Source: CAZGOM01 sp964542875
GTDB taxonomy: Bacteria > Planctomycetota > Phycisphaerae > Phycisphaerales > Phycisphaeraceae
DNA: 57,559 nucleotides
NCBI GenBank assembly: GCA_964542875.1
Contig: CAZIWA010000018.1
Span: 1-57,559, forward strand
Reading direction: 5' to 3'
Below the pieces are notes generated by a model that was not told where the DNA came from, searched no databases, and saw only the letters and a program-made list of their open reading frames with translations. The translations under genes and the position numbers were made by a program. This document shows positions 35,196 to 43,329 of the stretch, one piece after another; position 1 is the stretch's first letter; every line of letters starts with the position of its first letter.

Positions 35196-36092
35196 ATGTC
35201 CATCAAACGCTTCGACCTCACCGGAAAAACGGCTCTCATCACAGGCGGCAGCCGTGGCATCGGCAAAGGCATCGCCCTGGGCATGGCCGAGCACGGCGCA
35301 GACGTCGTCATCGTTTACGCCTCCGCAAGCAAAGAAGCCAACGAAGTCGTTGAGCAGATCAAAAAAATGGGCCGCAAGGCCTGGGCCATCCAGCAGGACC
35401 TTGGTAAGACCGAAGAACTCTCCGCCATGGCTGACAAAGCCTGGGCGCTGGCCGGCAAGATCGACATCCTTGTCAACAACGCCGGCATGGCGTATCTCGA
35501 AAGATTTAATGAAATCACCCTCGCCCACTGGCGCAGGATCATGGCCATCAACATCGACGCCGTCTTCTTCCTCACCCAGCGCGTCGCCGAACTCATGATC
35601 TCCTCCAGCGTGCGAGGCCGCATCATCAACGTATCCTCCAAAAACGGCTTCGTCGGCGAAGCCGGCCTCGCCCACTACAACGCCACCAAGGGCGCCATGG
35701 AACTCCTCACCCAGAGCCTCGCCATCGAACTGGGCGAACACGGCATCACCGTCAATACCCTCGCTCCCGGCTGCATCGTCACTGAAATCGGCGGCGAATT
35801 TGAACTCGACATCGAAAAATTCCTCAAGTACTACTACGAACACGTTCCCCTCGATCACCGCTTTGGCACCATCGAGGAATGCGTCGGCGCCGCCATCTTC
35901 ATGGCCGCAGACGCCGGCTCCTACATGACCGGACAGCACATCGTCGTCGACGGCGGCGTCATCTGCGAGCAAGTCCCCCGCATGCACTGCATGCCCCCCT
36001 ACAAAAACACCATCACCGGCAAATCCACCGGCGTTGTCTCAGGCAATATCCACTGGGACCCGGTCAACAAAAAGGCCACCCCAAAGGCCTGA
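35196..36092 (+). CDS. Short-chain dehydrogenase/reductase
   Basis: The 298-residue classical SDR has TGGSRGIG at residues 16-23, NNAGMAY in the coenzyme-binding region, VSSKNG with the catalytic Ser, and YNATK (Tyr161, Lys165). It is slightly longer than the usual 245-255, because about 30 residues follow the last core helix (ending PVNKKATPKA). It should oxidise or reduce an alcohol/ketone with NAD(P); glucose or sugar-acid substrates are common in this branch. A ribosome site (ACAGGA) precedes ATG 35196. A 6-bp inverted repeat, CCTGTT/AACAGG, surrounds that site. Confidence 0.92.
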   Translation: MSIKRFDLTGKTALITGGSRGIGKGIALGMAEHGADVVIVYASASKEANEVVEQIKKMGRKAWAIQQDLGKTEELSAMADKAWALAGKIDILVNNAGMAYLERFNEITLAHWRRIMAINIDAVFFLTQRVAELMISSSVRGRIINVSSKNGFVGEAGLAHYNATKGAMELLTQSLAIELGEHGITVNTLAPGCIVTEIGGEFELDIEKFLKYYYEHVPLDHRFGTIEECVGAAIFMAADAGSYMTGQHIVVDGGVICEQVPRMHCMPPYKNTITGKSTGVVSGNIHWDPVNKKATPKA

Positions 36093-36162
36093 CCACGAAT
36101 AATTCTGAACAAAATGCAAAACATTGGCACCCAAGGCACAGGGCTGATAACATGCTTCGGCA

Positions 36163-36184
36163 GGTGTACGTTCGCTCGTGCACC
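36163..36184. promoter_or_regulatory. Imperfect palindrome upstream of the large secreted-protein gene
   Basis: GGTGTACG and CGTGCACC (one mismatch, 6-nt spacer) sit about 80 bases upstream of the promoter boxes at 36265-36293. This may be a regulator site. Confidence 0.3.
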
Positions 36185-36264
36185 GCAAGAGAGACCCACA
36201 CACCCTGCAATGGCTTGATTTAGCTGGATTTAAGCCGCCCCAGCCAAGGTTTGAGGCCCCTCTC

Positions 36265-36293
36265 GTGACGGACGCGGTGTTACCGCATATGAT
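36265..36293 (+). promoter_or_regulatory. Sigma70-like promoter
   Basis: GTGACG at 36265-36270, a 17-base spacer and TATGAT at 36288-36293 place the start of transcription near 36300. This supports ATG 36358 as the start of the gene downstream. Confidence 0.5.
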
Positions 36294-36357
36294 TTTGTAT
36301 ACGCGCCTCACTCGTGCCAGGGAACCCATTAGACCATTAGAAGGACCGCGACTCTCG

Positions 36358-39180
36358 ATGATCACCCGGAAGAACACGACGCTCTCGGCCTCCACCACGG
36401 TTCTCCTTCTCGCCTCGCTGGCCACCCTGGCCGCGCCTATCCATCAGGCGTTTGCTCAGGGTGCCGCGCCTGCCGCGGCCAAGCCCGCAGGCGAGACCAG
36501 CCGTAATGAGACCGCTGAGCAGGCCAATACCTTTGATCTGGACATGCTCTACATCCTCACTTCACCCGAAGTGGATGCTAAATCAATCGATGACAACATC
36601 TGGACCTTTGCCAACACCTCCGGCAAAAAACTCATCCAGGTTCCCATCAAGATCACCGGCGTCGAAAAAGACACCAAGTTCGACGCGTCCACCTTCAAGC
36701 TCCGAGGCGGCACCTTCGTCTGCTATCGCATGGGCAGCGTCGCCGACCGTGGCCCCGCTTCCGCCAGCTCCGCCGACAAGCAGTTTGAAAGCACCCTTCC
36801 CCTGGATGTCCCCTGGGTTGCCCGCAGCTTCATCGCCAAGAAAAACGGCAAAATCACCTGGCCGATGGAACGCGCCATCGTCTCCGGTTCCGTCAAAGAC
36901 CAGGACAAGCTCTACGCCTTCAAGATCAAAAACGAGCTCCTGCAAAAGCGTCAGCCTGAGCCCGTTAAGGTGGTTAAGCAGCAAGGCGAATCCAGCGCCA
37001 CCTTCTACGCCCGTCAAAACGAAGAAAACATCCGCTACACCAACGCTTCCAAGGAATATCAGCGGCTCTCCAAGCAGGTGCGTGAGCTCCCCGTTGAATT
37101 TGAAGCCGATACCCCCAACCGGATCTGGCTCGTCTTCGACATCTCCGCCTCGGCCCGTGAGTTCAACCTCGACGGCCCCGCGCCTCTCCCCTGGACGCTG
37201 ACCTTCGATCAGTTCAACAACATCCGCGATGCCGTGCTTCGCCCCGTGGTGCCGGCCAAGGACGCCAGCGGCCAGGTCGTCATCAAAGGCGATCTGACCA
37301 ACCAGATCAGCACGTACGCCGCCATCATCACCGCCAACCCCGAGCAACCTTTTAACGCCCGGGCCGCGGCGTATGCTCTCTCCCTGCTGAAGCTCTCTTC
37401 GTACATGAAGACCGGCGATCCGATCTTCAATCTCTATGAGCAGATTCTCGCCTCCAAGGACTCGGCAGCCACCAAGGCTGCCATCAAGGACCTGGCCACC
37501 ACCTTCCCGCCCACCCAGGCCACCGCCGCCCTCATCAAACGTGCGGGTTCTTTGATTGAAGTCGGCACTCAGATTGAAGTCCTCAAGGGCACCTTCAGGA
37601 ACATCAATTCCGCCAACATGGCCACCACCGGCATGGAAGTGGTCACGCGTATCAATTCCACACTGCAAACCGCAGACACCAAGGACTGCAACCTCATCCT
37701 TGATGAAGTCTTCGCAAGCACCAAGGAATATCCCGCCCTCATCCCCTACATCGTCTCGGGTGCTCAGTTTGAATCCATGCCGGACAAGCGCCTGGAAGAT
37801 GTGATCATCAAGATCGTCGAACGCGCCCCCAGCGACAAGCTCGCCCTCGGCTGGCTCAACAGCCGCCTCCTGGGCTCCGTGGACCAGAAGGTCCAGCGCA
37901 AGACCCTTGAAGTCATCAACGCCGCTGACATCGGCAACCGGATGGTTAACCAGGTGGCTGATCAGGGCTTAAGCGCCGTCTTCGGCCAGCCCAGCAACCA
38001 GGGCAGCAAGAGCCAGCTTTCCGTCAAGCTTGAAGCCCCCCTCCCCATCCTCAGCTCCAACGATGCGATCTTCCGCGTCCTGCAGGCCGGCGACACCAAG
38101 ATCAAGTCGCTCGCCTGGGACGCCCTCCCTCGCTTTGCCGTCGTGGCCGTCGGCCCCGGCGACAGCAAGGAATCCGCCGGCGACGAAGCCACTCAGCGCA
38201 CTCGCGTGGAAGGCATTTACCGCCAGCTTCAGGACATCACCTTCTCGCAGACCGCCACGCCGCCCCAGATCGTGGACTTCATGGTCAAGCAGGACAACCC
38301 CTCCATCACTGTCATGATGCTGGGCAACGTCATCCTCAAGGGCTCTGAAAAAGCCTCCGTCGCCGCGACCAAGGCCATCATGAACTCCAGGGGCGCCTAC
38401 CCTCTGGACGCTTACATGATGTCCCTCTCCTACGGCGACCGCCAAGGCTTGGCCAAGCACATCTACGAAAACAAGATCGGGCTTGACCCGCTGGTCACCC
38501 CGCTCATGCGTCAGCGCATCGACAACAACCCGCTGGTCGCATGGTTCGGTCGTGAAGTCTCCCGCGGCGTGCTCCCCCCGGTCAGCGCCTGGGCCACCCA
38601 GTACCAAAACGAAAACGTTCTGCTGGAAGCCACCGTCTCCCAGGAAAACGACCTCGCCCTGGCCGCCACCGCTGCCCTCGTGCTTAACGCCGGCGGCGAC
38701 GAACGCGTCATCCGCGATCTCGCTCAGAAATTCCGCCTCTCGCCCGACCAGAGCGTCGCCGCTCTCAAATCCGTCTGGCTTGAAGGCAAGCGCACCATTA
38801 ACGCCGCGAAGCTTGCCAAGATCGCCGGCAACTTCAAGCTTCTCCTCAAGGTCGGCGGGTCCACCCCCAAACTTGAAGACCCGCCGCTTGCTCCCATCAC
38901 GGAGATCGATCTGGGCATCGTGAATGTTCAGGTCAACGGCACCGAGGTCACCCTCGCCACCAAGAACCTCACGCTTTCCTCCCTGGACATCTACGCCATC
39001 GGCCTGGAAAACCCCTCGGAACTCAAGAACTTCAAGAACGAAGCGCTTGGCAAGCTCCCGCTGGAATCCGCCACCAAGGCCATCGACTTGATCGGCATGC
39101 CCAACGGCACCTTTGTCGGTAAGTTCACCTTGAACTCCAACCAGGATGTCCAGGTCATCCTGACCCCTGCCGGCCAGTAA
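36358..39180 (+). CDS. Large secreted or periplasmic protein of unknown function
   Basis: From ATG 36358 the protein has 940 residues with a signal peptide (MITRKNTTLSASTTVLLLAS, then AFA before Q near residue 32). The sequence then alternates Ala/Lys-rich helical stretches and short beta segments, with few cysteines. No enzyme motif was recognised. Regions such as LFNGRAAAYALSLL-like helices and repeated Asp/Lys helices suggest a repeat (HEAT- or TPR-like) scaffold in the middle, but this is a guess. It closes with a beta-rich domain (about 840-940). The predicted promoter at 36265-36293 and the perfect terminator at 39208-39237 suggest that it is transcribed alone. The upstream ATG 36178 would put the promoter inside the gene and is not used. 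Confidence 0.75.
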   Translation: MITRKNTTLSASTTVLLLASLATLAAPIHQAFAQGAAPAAAKPAGETSRNETAEQANTFDLDMLYILTSPEVDAKSIDDNIWTFANTSGKKLIQVPIKITGVEKDTKFDASTFKLRGGTFVCYRMGSVADRGPASASSADKQFESTLPLDVPWVARSFIAKKNGKITWPMERAIVSGSVKDQDKLYAFKIKNELLQKRQPEPVKVVKQQGESSATFYARQNEENIRYTNASKEYQRLSKQVRELPVEFEADTPNRIWLVFDISASAREFNLDGPAPLPWTLTFDQFNNIRDAVLRPVVPAKDASGQVVIKGDLTNQISTYAAIITANPEQPFNARAAAYALSLLKLSSYMKTGDPIFNLYEQILASKDSAATKAAIKDLATTFPPTQATAALIKRAGSLIEVGTQIEVLKGTFRNINSANMATTGMEVVTRINSTLQTADTKDCNLILDEVFASTKEYPALIPYIVSGAQFESMPDKRLEDVIIKIVERAPSDKLALGWLNSRLLGSVDQKVQRKTLEVINAADIGNRMVNQVADQGLSAVFGQPSNQGSKSQLSVKLEAPLPILSSNDAIFRVLQAGDTKIKSLAWDALPRFAVVAVGPGDSKESAGDEATQRTRVEGIYRQLQDITFSQTATPPQIVDFMVKQDNPSITVMMLGNVILKGSEKASVAATKAIMNSRGAYPLDAYMMSLSYGDRQGLAKHIYENKIGLDPLVTPLMRQRIDNNPLVAWFGREVSRGVLPPVSAWATQYQNENVLLEATVSQENDLALAATAALVLNAGGDERVIRDLAQKFRLSPDQSVAALKSVWLEGKRTINAAKLAKIAGNFKLLLKVGGSTPKLEDPPLAPITEIDLGIVNVQVNGTEVTLATKNLTLSSLDIYAIGLENPSELKNFKNEALGKLPLESATKAIDLIGMPNGTFVGKFTLNSNQDVQVILTPAGQ

Positions 39181-39207
39181 TCGTCGGCCGCAATCCACCA
39201 CACTCCC

Positions 39208-39240
39208 AACCGGGGCTCACTTTGAGCCCCGGTTTTTCTT
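39208..39240 (+). terminator. Rho-independent terminator
   Basis: A perfect 12-bp stem (AACCGGGGCTCA, mirrored by TGAGCCCCGGTT) with a 3-nt loop is followed by a T run. It ends the large secreted-protein gene. Confidence 0.92.
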
Positions 39241-39286
39241 TGCCTGCTAAACTGCCCGGGCCTCTCACAATCATCCGGAGCACCTC

Positions 39287-40354
39287 ATGACTTCCACTCC
39301 CGTTTACAGCGTCGGCATCATCGGGGCCGGCATGGCTGGCAAGCTCGCGCTTGACGCGCTTGTTAAATCCCCACGTTTCACCCCTGTTGCCGTCGCCGAT
39401 CTGTACCCCAGCGCCCTGGAAGCCATTAAAGAAAAATACCCCGGCGTAAAAACCTACACATCCACCAGCCAGATGTATGCCAATCACTCACTGGACGTCG
39501 TCGGCATCGCCACCTATGCCCCGTCACACCTGGCCATGGCCCAGGAAGCAATGGCCCAGCCCATCAAAGGCCTCGTCGTCGAAAAGCCAATCTGCGACAC
39601 CGTCCACCAGGCTGTCGAGCTTCTCGCCCAGGCCAAAGCCAAGCGCCTCCCGCTGCTGGTCCCCCACAACCTCCCTCTCGTCCCGCACGGCAGGAAAATC
39701 ATCCAACGCGTCCACGCCGGTGAAATCGGCCAGGTCCGCTTAATCGACTTCCAATGCGATAAGTGGGACATCATCAACGCAGGCATCCATTGGTTTAATT
39801 TCGCCATCGCACTCTTGCCCAACGACCCTGTTCAAACCGTCCTTGCTGCCTGCGACACCTCCACCCGCACCTGGCGCGATGGCATGCAGGTGGAAACCGC
39901 TGCCGTCACCTACGCCACCACCAAGGCCGGCGTGCGCATCATCCTCAACTCCGGCGACTTCATCACCACCAGCACCCCCGGCAAGGGCATGGTGTTCACC
40001 ATCGTTGGCACGCTTGGCGCCATCGAGTTCTACGCCTGGGGCGATACCTACAAGATCTTTAATGCCGCCCATCCCGCCGGTGTCGTCTATACCGAACCCA
40101 ACCAGGGCATCACCGGACATCAACGGCTCTACGAACTGCTCGCGCATCAAATCGACGCCAAGACCACCGACTACACAAATGCCGACAGCGCTCTTGCCGC
40201 CGTCGAACTCTGCCAGGCGGCCTACCTCTCCCATCGGCACCGCTGCCAGGTCACGCTCCCGCTCACCACCTTCAACCCGCCTCCAACCCAAACCTGGGAC
40301 CCCGGCACGCCCTACTCCGGCATCGGCGGCGGTCGCGACGGCCGAAAACTCTAA
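39287..40354 (+). CDS. Gfo/Idh/MocA family oxidoreductase
   Basis: The 355-residue NAD(P)-dependent oxidoreductase has a Rossmann start GIIGAGMAG (residues 6-14) and the EKP signature at residues 99-101 (E99, K100, P101). The C-terminal alpha/beta domain has WGDTYKIFN and related strands. Family members oxidise or reduce sugars, inositols and derivatives. A ribosome site (GGAG) lies upstream of ATG 39287. A second, non-identical copy of the family follows at 40494 after a 139-base gap with hairpins. Confidence 0.93.
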   Translation: MTSTPVYSVGIIGAGMAGKLALDALVKSPRFTPVAVADLYPSALEAIKEKYPGVKTYTSTSQMYANHSLDVVGIATYAPSHLAMAQEAMAQPIKGLVVEKPICDTVHQAVELLAQAKAKRLPLLVPHNLPLVPHGRKIIQRVHAGEIGQVRLIDFQCDKWDIINAGIHWFNFAIALLPNDPVQTVLAACDTSTRTWRDGMQVETAAVTYATTKAGVRIILNSGDFITTSTPGKGMVFTIVGTLGAIEFYAWGDTYKIFNAAHPAGVVYTEPNQGITGHQRLYELLAHQIDAKTTDYTNADSALAAVELCQAAYLSHRHRCQVTLPLTTFNPPPTQTWDPGTPYSGIGGGRDGRKL

Positions 40355-40361
40355 CCCCACC

Positions 40362-40405
40362 CTCCGGGCAGCGCAGCCCGCAGGAGTGCCGTGCCTTGCA
40401 CGCAC
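40362..40405. repeat. Two adjacent hairpins in the intergenic gap
   Basis: The first hairpin has GGGC at 40366-40369 and GCCC at 40376-40379, flanked by CTCC and GGAG. The second has GTGCcGTGC at 40386-40394 and GCACGCAC at 40398-40405. They fall between two oxidoreductase genes, and no T run follows. A REP-like or processing element is possible. Confidence 0.4.
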
Positions 40406-40493
40406 CCTCAAAAGCACCACCACTCCTCTTGCCTCATCTTCGGGTTCTCTACTTCGTGCCTTTAGTGGTTAACTCTTCCCTTCAGGACCTCCC

Positions 40494-41576
40494 ATGCCCT
40501 CCAAAATCCGCTTCGGCATCATCGGCGCCGGTTGGCGCACCCACATGTTCCTTGATGTCGCCCGCGCCTGTCCGGACCTCTTCGACGTCGCCGCGGTTGT
40601 CGCCCGCAGTCCAGACAAAGCCGAAGCCGTCCGCCGGAAAGGCTTCCCGGCGGTCGCCACCACGGAAGAACTCCTCGCTCTCCCGGATCTGGAATTCATC
40701 GTCGTCAGCGTCCCCCGCGATGCGGTAGAGCCACTTGTCACCCAGATCACCAAAGCCGGGCTTCCCGTCCTTGCTGAAACGCCCCCCGCAGGCACACTCG
40801 AAGGCCTCCACAAAGTCTGGAGCCTGACCAAAGCGGGCGCACGCGTTCAGGTGGCTGAGCAATACCACCTCCAACCCCTTCACGCCGCCCGCCTTTCGCT
40901 CATCAAATCCGGCAAGCTCGGCGAGATCTCCCAGGCACAGGTCTCCGTCTGCCACGGCTATCACGGCATCAGCCTCATGCGCAGGTTCCTGGGCATCCAT
41001 GCGGAAAACTGCAAGATCACCGCGCGCTATTTCACCTCCAAAATCGTGCAAGGCCGTGGCCGCGGCGCCCACCCCGCCCAGGAAACCATCTCTGACAGCA
41101 AACAACTCCTCGCCACCTTCGACTTTCCCGGCAAGCTCGGCATCCTCGACTTCACCGGCGACCAATACTTCTCCTACATCCGGGCCCAGCGTGTCCTCGT
41201 CCGCGGCACCCGAGGCGAGATCAACAATCTCGAAACCTCCTGGCTTGTGGACCACATCAACCCCATCCACACCACCTTCACGCGCCACGAAGCCGGGCCC
41301 AACGGCAATCTCGAAGGCCTCTATCTCAAAGGCATTCAAGTCGGCGAAACCCTGCACTACAAGAACCCCCTCGCCCCAGGCCGCATCACCGACGACGAAA
41401 TCGCCATGGGTGATTGCCTCCTGCGCATGTCCACCTATGCGCGCACCGGCCAGTCGTTCTATTCTCTTGCCGAAGCCTGCCAGGATACCTACCTCGATCT
41501 CCTCAGCCAGCAGGCCGCGTCTTCCGGCGAATCAATCGCCACACAGTCCCAGCCCTGGGCAGATCAGTTGTCCTGA
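40494..41576 (+). CDS. Gfo/Idh/MocA family oxidoreductase with altered EKP motif
   Basis: The 360-residue protein has the Rossmann start GIIGAGWRT (residues 7-15) and the family's two-domain plan, but the conserved E-K-P of the catalytic region reads E95-T96-P97. The missing Lys is usually part of the active site, so it may act on a different substrate or be inactive. AGGA is found 7 bases before ATG 40494. Both domains and the length are otherwise normal. The gene ends the + strand series before an A+T-rich region. Confidence 0.85.
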   Translation: MPSKIRFGIIGAGWRTHMFLDVARACPDLFDVAAVVARSPDKAEAVRRKGFPAVATTEELLALPDLEFIVVSVPRDAVEPLVTQITKAGLPVLAETPPAGTLEGLHKVWSLTKAGARVQVAEQYHLQPLHAARLSLIKSGKLGEISQAQVSVCHGYHGISLMRRFLGIHAENCKITARYFTSKIVQGRGRGAHPAQETISDSKQLLATFDFPGKLGILDFTGDQYFSYIRAQRVLVRGTRGEINNLETSWLVDHINPIHTTFTRHEAGPNGNLEGLYLKGIQVGETLHYKNPLAPGRITDDEIAMGDCLLRMSTYARTGQSFYSLAEACQDTYLDLLSQQAASSGESIATQSQPWADQLS

Positions 41577-41705
41577 CCAATCGAATATTTGAGGCCGCAG
41601 CACGCTCCCACGCTTCTTGAGATCCCTTTTCAGGTTTTTTCGCCCATTGAGGCAAGAGCCCACGGCGACCAATGGCTTTCGAATCACTCTTTATTTTTCG
41701 TGACG

Positions 41706-41840
41706 TCAATAGTTGCAAAAGAACTTTGCCCTTGATCTTTCAATAAATTCCGATGCCTGATGGAAGCTAAGGGATTCACTTATCTTTCCATCAGGTGCAT
41801 ATTTGATGTTCCCGCACTCACCTGGACGGGCATCACCCAT
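41706..41840 (-). CDS. Candidate small ORF of 44 residues
   Basis: It opens with ATG 41840 and ends at TGA 41706-41708. The peptide is soluble-looking, acidic/basic mixed (MGDARPGECGNIK...), with no known motif. It begins 58 bases after the stop of the GNAT-like fragment on the same strand. A chance frame is possible; only its plausible composition and context support it. Confidence 0.25.
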   Translation of the reverse strand: MGDARPGECGNIKYAPDGKISESLSFHQASEFIERSRAKFFCNY

Positions 41841-41897
41841 GGCTATGGATTTCCGCGCGGTCGCTAATCATATGTAAATACCAATAATCAGCATTTT

Positions 41898-42072
41898 TCA
41901 AGGCTCTAATCGCCCAATGCAAACCATTTGGGAGCCAAGGTCTTCATCCCTATTTTCAGGCCTCGGAATGTCAACATCAACCATTTCACGAAATACGCAA
42001 TTAAAACCGATCGCTCGATAAAAGTTTCTATTGCATACAACATTGACTTGGCTCTTTAACCTCCTACAGTCG
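41898..42072 (-). pseudogene. Fragment resembling the C-terminus of a GNAT acetyltransferase
   Basis: Translation of the - strand gives CNRNFYRAIGF and continues to a TGA at 41898-41900. The N-x-x-FY-x-x-x-GF end motif is typical of the last helix and strand of GNAT N-acetyltransferases. There is no start codon in this frame and the N-terminal two thirds are missing. It looks like a decayed gene, and the match is by motif only. Confidence 0.35.
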
Positions 42073-42265
42073 CCAGTTGAAAGCGATCCCGAGTGATGCG
42101 GATTCTCAACCGCATGGTTCGCTTGCTCAGCACGCCGGGCGGGAGTTTCGGCTCAGCCACCCACGCCTGTTGGTTCTCCGGCGGAATGAAAAACGCGGGC
42201 CCCTGTTAAGAGGCCACCCCGCGTCCCTTGAATGTGGCTGCGTTTACGCGCGAGTCGCATAGACA

Positions 42266-42289
42266 TGTTCCGCCGGATGTTCCGACGGA
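42266..42289. repeat. Tandem repeat of two 12-mers
   Basis: TGTTCCGCCGGA is followed directly by TGTTCCGACGGA (one mismatch), about 110 bases before the sulfotransferase start. Confidence 0.5.
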
Positions 42290-42400
42290 TCGTCATTGCA
42301 TTCCGGCCCACCCGTCGGAAAGCGTTTCTTTTGCACCGGCAGCCGCCGGACGCGGGCCATCTATTTGCCCGTCTCCGCCTTGCTTCCAGAAAGCCCACTG

Positions 42401-43186
42401 ATGCGACAAAAGCTCCTCAAAAAATTCCACTCCTTCAAGCACAACATTCTCCGGCTCCCACCGTTGGATGTCCGCCCCACCGACTGCTTCCTGGTCTCCT
42501 GGCCCCGCTCGGGAAACACCTGGATGCGTTACATGCTCTTCAACGCCATCTACCCCAATGCCCAATGGGACCTGCTCTCCATCGACCTTAAAATGCCCAT
42601 CCTCGATCGCATCGATCTTCCTCAAATCCTCCCTTCTCTTGATGACCAGCCTTTCCGTCTCTTCAAATCCCACGATCCCTTCAATGCCTACTTTCTTAAA
42701 GGCAAGGTCGTCTACATCCTCCGCGATGGCCGCGACGCCTTGCTTTCCCATTACCACTACCGCAGACAGATGGACAAGCTCCAGATCACCTTTCCTGAGT
42801 TTGTTGCTCGTGCAGTCAAAGGCAAAGTGACCTACGGCTCCTGGCACAAACACGTCATCGGCTGGCTCGCCCACCAAAACAACCCCAACGTTCTTTTCCT
42901 GCGCTACGAGGAAATGCTTCTGGCCCCCATGCAGGCGCTGGAGCTCACGCTGGACCACTTCGGCATCCACGTCCCACTTCCCCAGATTCAAGCCGCGGTC
43001 CAGAAATCAACCGTCGAGCAGGTTAATAAAGGCTTCGAAAAATACGCCGCTAGCCGGTCCAAGCAATGCACTGGCGGCCTCGGCGGCGGCTCCGGCAAAT
43101 GGAAAGCAGCCTACCGCCCCGTCGATCTCGACCTCTTCATGCGCCACGCCGGCGACGCCATGAACCTCTGCGCCTATCCCACATAA
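42401..43186 (+). CDS. Sulfotransferase
   Basis: From ATG 42401 the 261-residue protein has both PAPS sites. The 5'-phosphosulfate loop is SWPRSGNTW at residues 33-41, and the 3'-phosphate site is YILRDGRDALLSHY near residue 105. The family moves the sulfuryl group from PAPS to a hydroxyl, commonly of a sugar. Its size fits the compact bacterial type. It may modify a cell-surface glycan or a lipid. The in-frame start at 42296 adds 35 residues with no fold support, so the later start is preferred. It is followed at 143 bases by an alpha-L-fucosidase gene on the same strand; a link to fucose-containing sulfated glycans is possible but not shown. Confidence 0.88.
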   Translation: MRQKLLKKFHSFKHNILRLPPLDVRPTDCFLVSWPRSGNTWMRYMLFNAIYPNAQWDLLSIDLKMPILDRIDLPQILPSLDDQPFRLFKSHDPFNAYFLKGKVVYILRDGRDALLSHYHYRRQMDKLQITFPEFVARAVKGKVTYGSWHKHVIGWLAHQNNPNVLFLRYEEMLLAPMQALELTLDHFGIHVPLPQIQAAVQKSTVEQVNKGFEKYAASRSKQCTGGLGGGSGKWKAAYRPVDLDLFMRHAGDAMNLCAYPT

Positions 43187-43260
43187 TCACTCCATTCCCT
43201 CAATTTCAAGGCCTTAAATCACATTCATAGACTTCAAGATCAAACATACCCGCCTTGCTT

Positions 43261-43275
43261 GCATCGCTCCGATGC
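43261..43275. promoter_or_regulatory. Small palindrome upstream of the fucosidase gene
   Basis: GCATCG-CTC-CGATGC is 55-69 bases upstream of the start at 43330. It is too short to be sure; an operator is possible. Confidence 0.3.
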
Positions 43276-43329
43276 GTACCATGGCTCGTCAAGCCTGATT
43301 CCCCAGCCTGAAAGCCATAAAAGGTTCCC

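Larger units (their letters stand above)
41577..42400. other. A+T-rich intergenic pocket with gene debris
   Basis: No full gene was found in these 824 bases. The first 520 bases are clearly richer in A+T than the neighbours. Two - strand coding-like fragments (41706-41840 and 41898-42072), a 10-bp inverted repeat (41756-41765 with 41786-41795) and a tandem 12-mer (42266-42289) were seen. Upstream in-frame codons of the sulfotransferase reach 42296, but no ribosome site is present. Confidence 0.4.

Noticed and set aside
35079..35987. 302-codon frame antisense to the SDR gene
   Set aside because: The SDR on the + strand has complete catalytic motifs; this mirror has none.
36178..36357. N-terminal extension of the large secreted protein from ATG 36178
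   Set aside because: It would place the predicted promoter inside the gene and hide the signal peptide.
41577..41660. Possible terminator with T run after the second oxidoreductase
   Set aside because: A six-T run is present but no stable stem precedes it.
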